Source: Rhizobium sp. (GTDB taxonomy: Bacteria > Pseudomonadota > Alphaproteobacteria > Rhizobiales > Rhizobiaceae). Taken from it: 64,000 nt of DNA. The position numbers were made by a program, and so were the translations under genes. The stretch covers positions 1-64,000 of the forward strand of contig JAQGJP010000090.1 of assembly GCA_028290545.1 (NCBI GenBank), written 5' to 3'. Under the pieces are notes generated by a model that did not search any database, was not told the origin of the DNA, and saw only the letters and a program-made list of their open reading frames with translations. Of this stretch, positions 29,424 through 38,825 are shown piece by piece; the stretch's first letter is position 1; each line of letters starts with the position of its first letter.

Positions 29424-31670
29424 ATGCCCGTAGGGGGAGAACAGCAGGCAGTGGTCAGCAGTGACAGGAAGGGGATTTCCACCTCTACCGGTATCGTCGT
29501 TGCAGGCGGCGCTTTGGTGGCGGCTCTGGTCACGCTTGCCGTGCTGCTCGGTTTCACGCCGATCGAGCCTGTGGACAATGTCGTCATCGCCTCCGTGGTG
29601 ATCAACGCGATTTTTGTCGTCGCCTTGCTGACATTGGTCGGCTACGAGCTTTACCGTCTGATCAAGGCGCGCGCGCGCGGCCGTGCTGCCGCCCGGCTGC
29701 ACATTCGCATCGTATCGCTGTTCTCCATCGTGGCGATCGCGCCGGCCATTCTGGTTGCCGTCATCGCTTCCTTGACCTTGAACGCCGGCCTGGATCGCTG
29801 GTTCAGCACACAGACGCAGGAGATCGTCAATTCCTCCATCAATGTCGCGCAGGCCTATGTAAAGGAAAATGCAAGCTATCTTCAGGGCCAGACGATCTCC
29901 ATGGCCAATGATCTCGATAGCTATAGGCAACTCTATGCGCTTGACCGCTCGGGCTTTACCGATCTCCTGAACCGCCAGACCAAGGGCCGCGGTCTGCTCG
30001 GCGCCTTCCTGATCAACGGCGACGGCTCGGTGATACTGAAATCGAATATCGACGACCAGAAGGAATTGCCGCCGATCCCCGCCGACGCCCTGAAGGCGGC
30101 CGTGTCGGGCAAGCCGACGCTGATCCCCCCTGGCGCGACCAATCTTGTCGGGGCGATCATCAACCTCGACCAGATCAATGCCTATCTCTACACGATCCGT
30201 GCCGTCGACCCGAAAGTGATGACCGCGCTGCATCTGATGGAAGCCAATGCCGCAAGCTACAAGGCGATGAGCGAGGGCAAGGTATCCACCCAACTCGCCT
30301 TCGGTATCATCTATCTGGGATTTGCGTTGATCGTGCTGCTTGCCGCGATCTGGGCCGCCATTGCAGTGGCGGACCGCATCGTCCGGCCGATCCGGCTGCT
30401 GATCAGCGCCGCCGACAGCGTCGCGGGCGGCAATCTCAATGTCATCGTGCCGGTAAGGGCCATCGACGGCGACGTCGGCAGCTTGTCACGCACATTCAAC
30501 AAGATGATTTCGGAAATCCGCACGCAGCGCGATGAAATCCTTGTCGCCAAGGATGAGGTCGATGACCGCCGCCGCTTCATCGAGGCGGTGCTGTCGGGCG
30601 TGACGGCGGCGGTGATCGGTGTCGAGGACGACCGAACCATTACGATCGCCAACCCCTCGACCGAACTCCTCCTGGGTCTGGCGCCGGACAGCCTGACAGG
30701 CCGCAAGCTCCATGAAGTGGCACCCGAAATAGATGCGATGCTGACGGAAGCCGCCTCGCGCTACCGCAAGGAATTCCGTCGTGAAGTCGCGATGATCCAG
30801 GGCGGCAAGGAGCGGAACCTGAATGTTCAGGTGACGCGCGAGGAATCGCATGCGGGCAAGGAATCCTACGTGATCACCATGGACGACATAACCGACCTGA
30901 TGATCGCGCAGCGCTCCACGGCTTGGTCGGACGTCGCCCGCCGCATTGCCCATGAAATCAAGAACCCGCTGACCCCGATCACGCTTTCGGCGGAGCGGCT
31001 GAAACGCCGTTACGGCCGCCAGATCGCCGAAGACGACCGGGCGGTGTTCGACCAGTGCACCGACACGATCGTCCGTCAGGTCGAGGACATCGGCCGGATG
31101 GTCGATGAGTTCTCGTCATTTGCCCGCATGCCCAAGCCATCGAAGGAAAATATCGATCTGCGCAACATCCTCAAGGACAGCGTGTTCCTTCGGGAGATGG
31201 GCAATCACGACATTACCTTCATTCGCGAATGGGGAGACGAGCCGCTCAACGGCGCCTTCGATTCGCGCATGCTCGGACAGGCGTTCACCAATCTCATCAA
31301 GAATGCCGTGGAGGCGATCGAAGCCATTCCGGAAGGTGAGAGCCGCGACGAATTCAAGATCCTGGTGCGGGCCGGGCCGAATGAGAGCGGTGATCAGATC
31401 ATCGTCGAGATCATCGACAACGGCAAGGGCCTGCCGCAGGAGAACCGCCATCGCATTCTCGAGCCCTACATGACCATGCGCGACAAGGGCACCGGGCTCG
31501 GTCTGCCGATCGTCAAGAAGATCATCGAGGAGCATGGCGGACATTTGGAGTTACACGACGCCCCGCCGAATTTCGATCACGGACACGGGGCTATGTTCAG
31601 GGTTTTGTTGCCGCGCGCGGATGTCGCTGCGGAAGAGGTCGGCGAAAAGGTGAGTTCTCATGGCGTCTGA
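29424..31670 (+). CDS. ntrY: Transmembrane nitrogen-response histidine kinase NtrY
   Basis: Membrane sensor partner of NtrX, 748 residues. Two helices near the N-terminus (about 20-45 and 50-72), a third near 90-115 preceding a periplasmic sensing domain, and a fourth at about 290-315 followed by HAMP (VADRIVRPIRLLISAADSV), PAS (ERTITIANPSTELLL-like segment), DHp with His510 in [12 protein letters not shown], and HATPase with NLIKNAVEAIEA, IIDNGKGLP and KGTGLGLPIV. In alphaproteobacteria the pair responds to nitrogen and redox status. It overlaps ntrX by 11 bases. Confidence 0.95.
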   Translation: MPVGGEQQAVVSSDRKGISTSTGIVVAGGALVAALVTLAVLLGFTPIEPVDNVVIASVVINAIFVVALLTLVGYELYRLIKARARGRAAARLHIRIVSLFSIVAIAPAILVAVIASLTLNAGLDRWFSTQTQEIVNSSINVAQAYVKENASYLQGQTISMANDLDSYRQLYALDRSGFTDLLNRQTKGRGLLGAFLINGDGSVILKSNIDDQKELPPIPADALKAAVSGKPTLIPPGATNLVGAIINLDQINAYLYTIRAVDPKVMTALHLMEANAASYKAMSEGKVSTQLAFGIIYLGFALIVLLAAIWAAIAVADRIVRPIRLLISAADSVAGGNLNVIVPVRAIDGDVGSLSRTFNKMISEIRTQRDEILVAKDEVDDRRRFIEAVLSGVTAAVIGVEDDRTITIANPSTELLLGLAPDSLTGRKLHEVAPEIDAMLTEAASRYRKEFRREVAMIQGGKERNLNVQVTREESHAGKESYVITMDDITDLMIAQRSTAWSDVARRIAHEIKNPLTPITLSAERLKRRYGRQIAEDDRAVFDQCTDTIVRQVEDIGRMVDEFSSFARMPKPSKENIDLRNILKDSVFLREMGNHDITFIREWGDEPLNGAFDSRMLGQAFTNLIKNAVEAIEAIPEGESRDEFKILVRAGPNESGDQIIVEIIDNGKGLPQENRHRILEPYMTMRDKGTGLGLPIVKKIIEEHGGHLELHDAPPNFDHGHGAMFRVLLPRADVAAEEVGEKVSSHGV

Positions 31671-33024
31671 TATTTTGGTGGTCGATGACGAACAGGATAT
31701 CCGCGAAATTGTCTCCGGTATCCTGTCTGACGAGGGGCATGAAACCCGAACCGCTCATGACAGCGACAGCGCGCTGGCGGCGATTTCCGATCGGGTGCCG
31801 CGGCTGATATTCCTTGATGTCTGGATGACGGGCAGCCGGCTGGACGGCCTCGGGCTGCTGGACGAGATCAAGAGCCGCTACCCGGAACTGCCGGTGGTGA
31901 TGATTTCCGGCCACGGCAATATCGAAATGGCGGTCAATGCCATCCGCCGTGGGGCCTATGACTTCATCGAGAAGCCGTTCAAGGCGGACCGGCTGATCCT
32001 GATCGCCGAGCGGGCACTCGAAACCTCCAAGCTGAAACGCGAGGTTAGGGATCTGAAAAAGCGATCCGGAGACTCCGCCGAACTGATTGGCACCTCGGTG
32101 GCCGTCTCGCAGCTTCGCCAGACGATCGACAAGGTCGCGCCGACAAACAGCCGGATCATGATCCTTGGTCCATCCGGTTCCGGCAAGGAACTGGTGGCGC
32201 GGCTCATCCATCGCAAATCCTCACGCGCTGAGGGACCGTTCGTAGCGCTGAATGCCGCCACCATCACGCCGGACCGCATGGAGATCGCGCTTTTCGGCAC
32301 GGAAGGCACTCCGGGTCAGGCGAGACGCACCGGCGCGCTCGAGGAGGCCCATCGCGGCATCCTCTATCTCGACGAGATTGGCGAAATGCCGCGCGAAACG
32401 CAGAACAAGATCCTGCGCGTGCTCGTCGAGCAGCAATTCGAACGCGTCGGCGGCTCCAAGCGGGTCAAGGTGGATGTGCGGATCATTTCCTCGACGGCTT
32501 ACGATCTCGAAAATATGATCGCCGAAGGAAGATTCCGGGAGGATCTCTATCACCGGCTCTCGGTGGTTCCGGTGCGCGTGCCGCCGCTGTCCGATCGCCG
32601 CGAGGATATCCCGTTCCTGGTCGATATCTTCATGCGGCAGATCTGCGAACATGCCGGCATCCGGCCCCGCAAGATCGGCGACGATGCGCTCGCCATCCTG
32701 CAGTCGCATGACTGGCCGGGCAATCTCCGCCAGTTGCGCAACAATATCGAACGGCTGCTGATTCTCGCCCAGTCGGATGGGCCGGAAACGCCGGTGACCG
32801 CTGAAATGCTGCCGGCTGACGTGCTCGACACGATGCCGAGAGTGTCATCGACCGGTGACCAGCACATCATGACGCTGCCGTTGCGTGAGGCACGTGAACT
32901 TTTCGAGCGCGATTATCTGATCGCGCAGATAAACCGGTTCGGCGGCAACATTTCACGAACCGCCGAATTCGTCGGCATGGAACGCTCGGCACTGCATCGC
33001 AAATTGAAGACGCTCGGCGTCTGA
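31660..33024 (+). CDS. ntrX: Response regulator NtrX
   Basis: 454 residues: receiver with phospho-acceptor Asp53 (IFLDVWMTGSR), AAA+ domain with GPSGSGKELVARL and YLDEIGEMP, and a Fis-like helix-turn-helix at the C-terminus (GNISRTAEFVGMERSALHRKL). Where sigma54 activators carry GAFTGA, this protein reads GTEGTPGQARRTGALEEA, so the sigma54-contact loop is lost; as I recall this is shared by alphaproteobacterial NtrX, implying that it does not work as a classical sigma54 activator. It overlaps ntrY. Confidence 0.95.
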   Translation: MASDILVVDDEQDIREIVSGILSDEGHETRTAHDSDSALAAISDRVPRLIFLDVWMTGSRLDGLGLLDEIKSRYPELPVVMISGHGNIEMAVNAIRRGAYDFIEKPFKADRLILIAERALETSKLKREVRDLKKRSGDSAELIGTSVAVSQLRQTIDKVAPTNSRIMILGPSGSGKELVARLIHRKSSRAEGPFVALNAATITPDRMEIALFGTEGTPGQARRTGALEEAHRGILYLDEIGEMPRETQNKILRVLVEQQFERVGGSKRVKVDVRIISSTAYDLENMIAEGRFREDLYHRLSVVPVRVPPLSDRREDIPFLVDIFMRQICEHAGIRPRKIGDDALAILQSHDWPGNLRQLRNNIERLLILAQSDGPETPVTAEMLPADVLDTMPRVSSTGDQHIMTLPLREARELFERDYLIAQINRFGGNISRTAEFVGMERSALHRKLKTLGV

Positions 33025-33049
33025 CCTCTGATTTTTATAAGGATGAAAA

Positions 33050-33913
33050 ATGTCGAGAATTGCCTATGTCAACGGATCCTACGTTCGGCACGCCGAAGCA
33101 GGCGTGCATATCGAGGACCGGGGATATCAGTTTGCCGATGGCGTCTATGAGGTCTGCGAAGTCCGCCACGCCATGATCGTCGATCTGACGCGGCACCTCG
33201 ATCGTCTCGACCGCTCGTTGGCCGAGCTTCGAATCGCCTGGCCGATGGACCGCAGGGCGTTGGTCCACGTCATCCGCCAGGTTTTGAAGAAAAATCACGT
33301 CAGGAACGGCCTGTTCTATTTGCAGGTGACACGTGGCGTCGCCAGGCGAGACCATGTTTTTCCCGCTGACGGCACCAGACCATCGATCGTGATTACCGCC
33401 AAGAATACCAATCCGGCCGTCATCGCCGCCAAGAATGCCAAGGGCATCAAGGCGATCACTGTTGCGGAAAACCGCTGGGACCGGGTCGATATCAAGACTG
33501 TCGGCCTGTTGCCGAATGTGCTGGCGCGTCAGGCGGCTAAAGAGCAGGGGGCCGCGGAGGCGATCTTCATCGATGCCGATGGTACCGTGAAAGAAGGCGC
33601 CGCCACCAATGTCTGGATGGTTGACCAGGACGGTACGCTGCTGACAAGGCCCGCCGACCACGGTATCCTCCGCGGTATCACCCGCACCACGTTGATGGAC
33701 GTTGCCGCCAGGGTCGGCATCACGATCCGTGAGGAGAGCTTTTCGGTCGAGCAGATGAAAGCGGCACGCGAGGTGTTCATCACCGCGGCGACCAGCATTT
33801 GCTTTCCCGTGGTTCAGATCGATGAACGGACGATCGCCAATGGTCACCCGGGCAGCGTGTCGCAAAAAATTCGTGAAGCCTTTTTCGACATTGCGGAAAA
33901 GACGGCGATTTGA
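33050..33913 (+). CDS. dat: D-amino-acid aminotransferase
   Basis: Fold-type IV PLP enzyme, 287 residues, producing D-glutamate/D-alanine for cell wall use or degrading D-amino acids. The Schiff-base lysine is Lys149 in DIKTVGLLPNVLA; VKEGAATNVWMV and TRTTLMDVA are further cofactor contacts; IEDRGYQFADGVYEV opens the family signature. Branched-chain aminotransferases and ADC lyases share the fold, but length and the RGYQFADGVYE motif favour D-alanine transaminase. It lies between ntrX and hfq as in Sinorhizobium relatives. Confidence 0.9.
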   Translation: MSRIAYVNGSYVRHAEAGVHIEDRGYQFADGVYEVCEVRHAMIVDLTRHLDRLDRSLAELRIAWPMDRRALVHVIRQVLKKNHVRNGLFYLQVTRGVARRDHVFPADGTRPSIVITAKNTNPAVIAAKNAKGIKAITVAENRWDRVDIKTVGLLPNVLARQAAKEQGAAEAIFIDADGTVKEGAATNVWMVDQDGTLLTRPADHGILRGITRTTLMDVAARVGITIREESFSVEQMKAAREVFITAATSICFPVVQIDERTIANGHPGSVSQKIREAFFDIAEKTAI

Positions 33914-34012
33914 TAGCTGTCTATATAGGTGGGCCGCTGGAGGGAGCGGTCGCCGGGAGGCATTCACAATAATCCGGCCAAAATGCGCCGGCAAAAAGAA
34001 ACGGCGGGCGCA

Positions 34013-34255
34013 ATGGCTGAACGTTCTCAAAATCTTCAGGATCTTTTTCTCAACACAGTACGCAAGCAGAAGATTTCCCTGACGATATTTCTCATCAATG
34101 GCGTCAAACTGACTGGCGTCGTGACCTCTTTTGATAATTTCTGTGTTCTATTGCGCCGCGACGGTCATTCGCAGCTTGTCTATAAGCACGCGATTTCGAC
34201 CATCATGCCCGGCTCCCCGGTTCAGATGTTTGAAGGCGAAGAAAATATCGGCTAA
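34013..34255 (+). CDS. hfq: RNA chaperone Hfq
   Basis: Sm-like hexameric RNA chaperone for sRNA-mRNA pairing, 80 residues. The Sm1 core is [13 protein letters not shown] and the following [18 protein letters not shown]; Sm2 is [10 protein letters not shown]. The short acidic tail EGEENIG is typical of rhizobial Hfq, which lacks the long C-terminus of E. coli. In rhizobia Hfq affects nifA/fixK expression. Start ATG 34013 was chosen by homology. hflX follows, as usual. Confidence 0.96.
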   Translation: MAERSQNLQDLFLNTVRKQKISLTIFLINGVKLTGVVTSFDNFCVLLRRDGHSQLVYKHAISTIMPGSPVQMFEGEENIG

Positions 34256-34323
34256 GACACCGGTCATCGAGCGCGTAACGCTCGCAATTCTTTCAGCAAC
34301 GGCTGGAGGAACAGAAGAAGGCA

Positions 34324-34341
34324 TGCACCGTTTTTGGTGCA
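34324..34341 (+). promoter_or_regulatory. TGCACC-N6-GGTGCA palindrome before hflX
   Basis: Half-sites TGCACC (34324-34329) and GGTGCA (34336-34341) are perfect inverted repeats. The sequence matches the NtrC-binding consensus TGCACY-N5-GGTGCA in both half-sites but has a 6-base spacer instead of 5. In RNA it would form a 6-base-pair hairpin with a U-rich loop 14 bases before the likely hflX start. Confidence 0.4.
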
Positions 34342-34354
34342 GCCCTTCCATGGA

Positions 34355-35746
34355 GTGAACGCCATTACCGAACGTGATACAAGCCAGGAATCGCTCGTTC
34401 CTGAAACGAAAAAGCTCCGGAACGACATGCGCGCGGTCATCATTGTGCCCGTGCTCAAGACTGCGCCTAGCCCCGAGGGTCGTGTCTCCCGCAGCAGTGA
34501 AAGCCGGCTGGAGGAAGCCATCGGTCTTGCGGGCGCCATCGACCTGGAGATTGCTGGCGGCATGATCGTCCAGGTCAGCCAGCCGAAGCCCGCAACTCTC
34601 ATCGGCTCGGGCAAGATCGAGGAAATCGGCGCGCTGCTAGAGGACGGGGATGCAGGCCTGGTGATCGTTGATCACCCGCTGACGCCGATCCAGCAGCGAA
34701 ACCTCGAAAAGGAATGGAATGCCAAGGTCATCGATCGCACCGGCCTGATCCTCGAAATCTTCGGACGGCGCGCATCGACCAAGGAAGGTTCGCTACAAGT
34801 CGAACTCGCCCATCTCAATTATCAAAAGGGGCGCCTCGTCCGTAGCTGGACCCACCTTGAGCGGCAGCGCGGCGGTGCGGGCTTCCTTGGCGGTCCGGGT
34901 GAAACCCAGATCGAGGCCGACCGGCGGCAGCTGCAGGACAAGATTCTCAAGCTCGAACGGGAACTTGATCAGGTGCGCCGGACACGGCAATTGCATCGGG
35001 CCAAGCGCAGAAAAGTCCCGCATCCGATCGTGGCGCTGGCGGGCTACACCAATGCCGGCAAGTCGACGCTGTTCAACCGGCTGACCGGTGCGGGCGTGCT
35101 GGCGGAAAACATGCTGTTTGCGACGCTCGATCCGACGCTTCGTCGCATTCGCCTGCCGCAGGGCCGCATGGTGATCATGTCGGACACCGTTGGCTTCATT
35201 TCCGATCTTCCGACTCACCTCGTTGCCGCATTCCGCGCCACGCTGGAGGAAGTGCTGGAAGCCGATATGATTCTGCATATCAGGGATATGTCCGATCCGG
35301 ACAATGCTGCACAGGCATCCGACGTGTTGCGCATCCTTGGTGATCTCGGCATTGAAGAGGGCGAGCGCGAGACCCGCATCATCGAGGTGTGGAACAAGAT
35401 CGATCTGCTGGATCCCGAGACACGCGAGGCGGTGGTCGGCAAGGCCACGGCGACCGCCAATACGATCGCCGTGTCTGCTGTTTCCGGGGAGGGCATCGAT
35501 GACCTCCTGGCGACGATCAGCCAAAGGCTGTCCGGAGTCATGACCGAAGTCACCGTGGTTCTTCCGGTCGAGAAGCTTTCCCTGCTCCCCTGGTTTTACC
35601 AGAATGCGATCGTCGATGAGCGCGAGGACCGCGAAGACGGGTCCGTCAGCCTCGATATCAGGGTGTCGGAAAATGAAGCGCTTGAAATGGAACGTCGTCT
35701 CGGCAACGGTCCTCAGGGTAACGCAAAGGAACCATGGGAAGACTGA
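34355..35746 (+). CDS. hflX: GTPase HflX
   Basis: Ribosome-associated GTPase that splits stalled ribosomes; about 463 residues from GTG 34355. The N-terminal HflX domain ([16 protein letters not shown], then [16 protein letters not shown]) precedes a coiled coil and the G domain: G1 [11 protein letters not shown]3 [11 protein letters not shown]4 NKIDLL. The start is uncertain: TTG 34334, GTG 34337, GTG 34355 and ATG 34427 are all in frame. I chose GTG 34355 because [13 protein letters not shown] matches where rhizobial homologues begin. It converges with the BTLCP gene. Confidence 0.92.
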   Translation: MNAITERDTSQESLVPETKKLRNDMRAVIIVPVLKTAPSPEGRVSRSSESRLEEAIGLAGAIDLEIAGGMIVQVSQPKPATLIGSGKIEEIGALLEDGDAGLVIVDHPLTPIQQRNLEKEWNAKVIDRTGLILEIFGRRASTKEGSLQVELAHLNYQKGRLVRSWTHLERQRGGAGFLGGPGETQIEADRRQLQDKILKLERELDQVRRTRQLHRAKRRKVPHPIVALAGYTNAGKSTLFNRLTGAGVLAENMLFATLDPTLRRIRLPQGRMVIMSDTVGFISDLPTHLVAAFRATLEEVLEADMILHIRDMSDPDNAAQASDVLRILGDLGIEEGERETRIIEVWNKIDLLDPETREAVVGKATATANTIAVSAVSGEGIDDLLATISQRLSGVMTEVTVVLPVEKLSLLPWFYQNAIVDEREDREDGSVSLDIRVSENEALEMERRLGNGPQGNAKEPWED

Positions 35747-35752
35747 GGTCGC

Positions 35753-36343
35753 TCAGACCCGGTACCAGATCAGCGGGTTTGCCGATGACTGGATCATGTG
35801 CCAGCTGAGTCCCGACTTGCGCCAGTTACGAACCGCATTCGTGAGGTTGTCGAGCACCATGTCGCCCTTGCTGGTGCGGACGACAAGCACGAGATGGCCT
35901 TCTCCCCAGCTTGTATGAGCAATTGCCAGCCGAAGAGCCGACGCCGGCCAGCCCTGCTGGATCAGCGCGTGGCGTTTGGTAATCGCATAATCCTCGCAGT
36001 CGCCGCTGCGTGGTGCAAGCGCCCATGTGTCGTTGCCGCTGTCGTTTGACGGGTTGATCTGGTTGTTGATACGACGGTTGACCGCCATGAGCTCGCGTTT
36101 TTTGGCCAGTGTCAATTCGACCATCTCAGGCCCGGTCGAGGCTGCGCATTCTCCGGGTGTCCTGGTGCAGAACATCACATGTGCAAAGGGAGCCACGGAA
36201 CGGCGTTTTTCCTTGATGAACAGGGCGTCCATCGACTTGCCCTGGGTGCGGGTTGTCCCGCCCAGACCGAAGGCAGCGGCCGGTCCAGTAGTCACGAGGC
36301 TGGAAACGATCGTGGCGAGAATGATCTTGAACAAAGTCTTCAT
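35753..36343 (-). CDS. Transglutaminase-like cysteine peptidase (BTLCP family)
   Basis: Exported protein of 196 residues with a signal peptide (MKTLFKIILATIVSS, cleavage near PAAAFG). The bacterial transglutaminase-like cysteine peptidase triad is visible: Cys116 in SGDCEDYAITKR, His150 in GEGHLVLVVRT and Asp165 in DMVLDN. Family members include the Pseudomonas LapG periplasmic protease regulated by c-di-GMP, but most rhizobial copies are uncharacterised. The start at 36343 was chosen because it gives a canonical signal peptide. Confidence 0.9.
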   Translation of the reverse strand: MKTLFKIILATIVSSLVTTGPAAAFGLGGTTRTQGKSMDALFIKEKRRSVAPFAHVMFCTRTPGECAASTGPEMVELTLAKKRELMAVNRRINNQINPSNDSGNDTWALAPRSGDCEDYAITKRHALIQQGWPASALRLAIAHTSWGEGHLVLVVRTSKGDMVLDNLTNAVRNWRKSGLSWHMIQSSANPLIWYRV

Positions 36344-36611
36344 CGGACGGATCCCGTTGATTATGTCATTCCGGATCGCCAGCAGGTGGCTCTGCGATGC
36401 CCGGCATATCAGGACCATAGCCACATCGGGTTGGATTTTTTTGAAACAGATCGCTAAGTTTTTAACGAAACGCCATTTATGGTCGGCGAATGAGGGCATT
36501 TATGAAACCGGGTGGCGCGGCAGATTCGTGTACGCGGATGCTTCCGCGCCCACATTGCGCCACTATATATATGCTTCCTGAACTCAGGATCTTGTGATCA
36601 TAGCGGGATAG

Positions 36612-37385
36612 ATGCTGAAATTCATCAAAGGCCTCATGGGAGCCAAGCCTGCACCGGTACAGCTCCGCGCGCGCATTTCCATTCCGCAGGAGAGAGTGGC
36701 GGATATCTTTGCGATCGGCGACATCCACGGGCACCTTGATTTGCTGCTGGCCGCAGAACAGCGGATTTTCGAGCGAATGCGCCAGTCGAAGCGACCTGCG
36801 CTGGTTGTTTGTGTTGGCGACTACGTTGATCGCGGTCCTGATTCCAAGGGCGTCATCGGACATCTCTGCAGGAAGCTGCCAAGGCCGTTCTACCGCATTT
36901 GCGTCTGCGGCAATCACGATGATGCCTTTCTCACCTTTCTGAAGGAAGATCGCTTCGATCCCGCCTGGCTTGAATTCGGTGGCGAGAAGACATTGATGTC
37001 TTACGGTGTCGATGCGGCTCACCTGCTGTCTATCGATCCAACAGGACGGCAGCTGAAGCAGGTCGCGCGCGATCACGTGCCGGTGGAACATGTCGATTTC
37101 CTGGTACAGCTGCCGGTGGCGCTCTCGGTCGGAGATTATCTGTTCGTCCATGCCGGCGTCCTGCCTGGACGGCCGTTGGCAGAGCAATCCGACTTCGACC
37201 TGATGTGGATGCGCGAGCCGTTTCTCACGCAGGGGTCCGGTTTGGCTGTCACGATCATCCATGGCCATACTCCAGGGACAAATTTTCAGTTCGGCCCGAA
37301 TCGCATCGGCATCGACACTGGCGCCTACATGACGGGAAAACTGGGCGTGCTGCACATCGGACCCGACGGCATCGAGGAAATTTAG
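36612..37385 (+). CDS. Metallophosphoesterase (PPP-type protein phosphatase-like)
   Basis: 257 residues of the calcineurin-like phosphoesterase fold, with the PPP signature blocks GDIHGHLD (about 37-44), GDYVDRGPDSKGV (about 70) and GNHDDAF (about 103), plus HAGVLPGRP and HGHTP further on. These bind two metal ions. Bacterial relatives include PrpA/PrpB and ApaH-like phosphatases; whether this one acts on phosphoproteins or nucleotides cannot be told. It is a single gene followed by a GC-rich hairpin. Confidence 0.9.
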   Translation: MLKFIKGLMGAKPAPVQLRARISIPQERVADIFAIGDIHGHLDLLLAAEQRIFERMRQSKRPALVVCVGDYVDRGPDSKGVIGHLCRKLPRPFYRICVCGNHDDAFLTFLKEDRFDPAWLEFGGEKTLMSYGVDAAHLLSIDPTGRQLKQVARDHVPVEHVDFLVQLPVALSVGDYLFVHAGVLPGRPLAEQSDFDLMWMREPFLTQGSGLAVTIIHGHTPGTNFQFGPNRIGIDTGAYMTGKLGVLHIGPDGIEEI

Positions 37386-37445
37386 TTGTTTGTCGCTCGC
37401 CCGAGCGTTGACGATCAATGTGCGAGCAGGCAGAAAAGACATGAG

Positions 37446-37476
37446 GGCGGCGGCTGCGAGATGTGCAGCCGCCGCC
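37446..37476 (+). terminator. GC-rich hairpin after the phosphoesterase gene
   Basis: A perfect 12-base-pair stem (GGCGGCGGCTGC at 37446-37457, GCAGCCGCCGCC at 37465-37476) closes a 7-base loop. The tail GCACCTTAAATTT is only weakly U-rich, so termination strength is uncertain. Confidence 0.55.
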
Positions 37477-37565
37477 GCACCTTAAATTTCTGCATAGAAT
37501 CAGACTGATGCGATTCTGATTTATCGAATTTGCAGTATGTCGCAGGCGGCTCGGCGGACTTATTC

Positions 37566-38825
37566 ATGATGGCTTCCTTTAATTTCACGGTGATGTCGTC
37601 TGAAGCAGCCATCTACTTTCTGGTGCTCATAATCCTGCTTCATTTCCGTCAGCGGATCGGCATCGGTGTCTTCATGACCGTGCTGGGCACGATGCATTTC
37701 CTCGAGACATATCTGGCCGCAAAATTCTACGTGGAATTGCCGTTCGGCGCAGTCTCGCCAGGTTCGGCGATGATGTTTACCGGCAAATTGCTGATGATCC
37801 TGCTGCTCTACATCAAGGAGGATGCGACCACGGTCCGCCAGTTGATCTACGGCCTGCTTGTCGGCAACCTAGCCTGCCTGTTGTTCGGCGTCATTCTGGG
37901 CCTGCATGCGGGCTCCGGTCCTGGCGGCGTGGTCATTGCCGATGAGAATTTCCTGCGGGAAATGGGCGTGCTGATGGTGTGGGGCACTACGCTGCTCTAT
38001 CTCGATTCACTGGCGATAATCATTCTCTACGAGCGCCTTGGCAGATTTCTCGGCCGCCGCCTTGTTCCGCGCTTGTTCGTGGCCGGCGCCATGACTTTGG
38101 CTTTTGACCAGATCGGTTTTTACGGCGTGCTGCACTATCTGACCGGTGCCCCTGCCACCGTATTCTGGGCCGGCCTGTTCGCCAAGATCAGCATGGCCGC
38201 GGTTTATGCGGTCATGACGGCGATCTATCTCGCCCTGACGTTCGAGGAGCGCTTGACCACATCGGCATTGACGTTGACCGATCTCTTCAACGACCTGACC
38301 TATCGCGAGAAATACCATGATCTGCTGTCGCGCAGCGGTACCGACGCACTGACCGGTGCCCTGGATCGCGGCCGGCTGGATCGGGAAGGCACGGAGATGG
38401 TGCGGACAGCCATGCGAAGAGGGCGGCAGTTCAGCGTCATGGTCATCGACGCCGATCACTTCAAGGAGGTGAACGATCGCTTCGGGCATCTTGAAGGCGA
38501 CGAGGTGCTGAAGAAAATCGCCGCGACATTGCAGCGATGCTTGCGGTCGGGCGACCGGCTGTTCCGCTTCGGTGGCGAGGAATTCATCGTACTCGCCAAT
38601 GCCGCAGGTCATGCAGAAGCTGTCGCAATGGCCGAACGCATCCGCCAGAACGTCGCGGACGGCGTCCGGGCGGGCAGCGTGGCGCCGGTTTCCATCAGCA
38701 TCGGTGTCGCCACCGGCCCCGACCAGGGACAAAGCCTGATCGAGCTGATCTCGGCCGCCGACAAGTGCCTCTACCAAGCGAAAGCCGACGGCCGCAACCG
38801 CGTGCAGGGCGTACTGGGAGTTTAA
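37566..38825 (+). CDS. Membrane-bound diguanylate cyclase (GGDEF)
   Basis: Synthesises cyclic di-GMP. 419 residues: an N-terminal region with six to seven transmembrane helices (about 10-230) that I cannot assign to a named sensor family, a short linker, and a GGDEF domain (about 255-419). The active-site motif is RFGGEEF, preceded at the usual five-residue distance by an inhibitory I-site RSGD, so feedback inhibition is expected. The start is ATG 37566 or 37569. Its stop shares TTAA with the stop of convergent mazG. Confidence 0.92.
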   Translation: MMASFNFTVMSSEAAIYFLVLIILLHFRQRIGIGVFMTVLGTMHFLETYLAAKFYVELPFGAVSPGSAMMFTGKLLMILLLYIKEDATTVRQLIYGLLVGNLACLLFGVILGLHAGSGPGGVVIADENFLREMGVLMVWGTTLLYLDSLAIIILYERLGRFLGRRLVPRLFVAGAMTLAFDQIGFYGVLHYLTGAPATVFWAGLFAKISMAAVYAVMTAIYLALTFEERLTTSALTLTDLFNDLTYREKYHDLLSRSGTDALTGALDRGRLDREGTEMVRTAMRRGRQFSVMVIDADHFKEVNDRFGHLEGDEVLKKIAATLQRCLRSGDRLFRFGGEEFIVLANAAGHAEAVAMAERIRQNVADGVRAGSVAPVSISIGVATGPDQGQSLIELISAADKCLYQAKADGRNRVQGVLGV

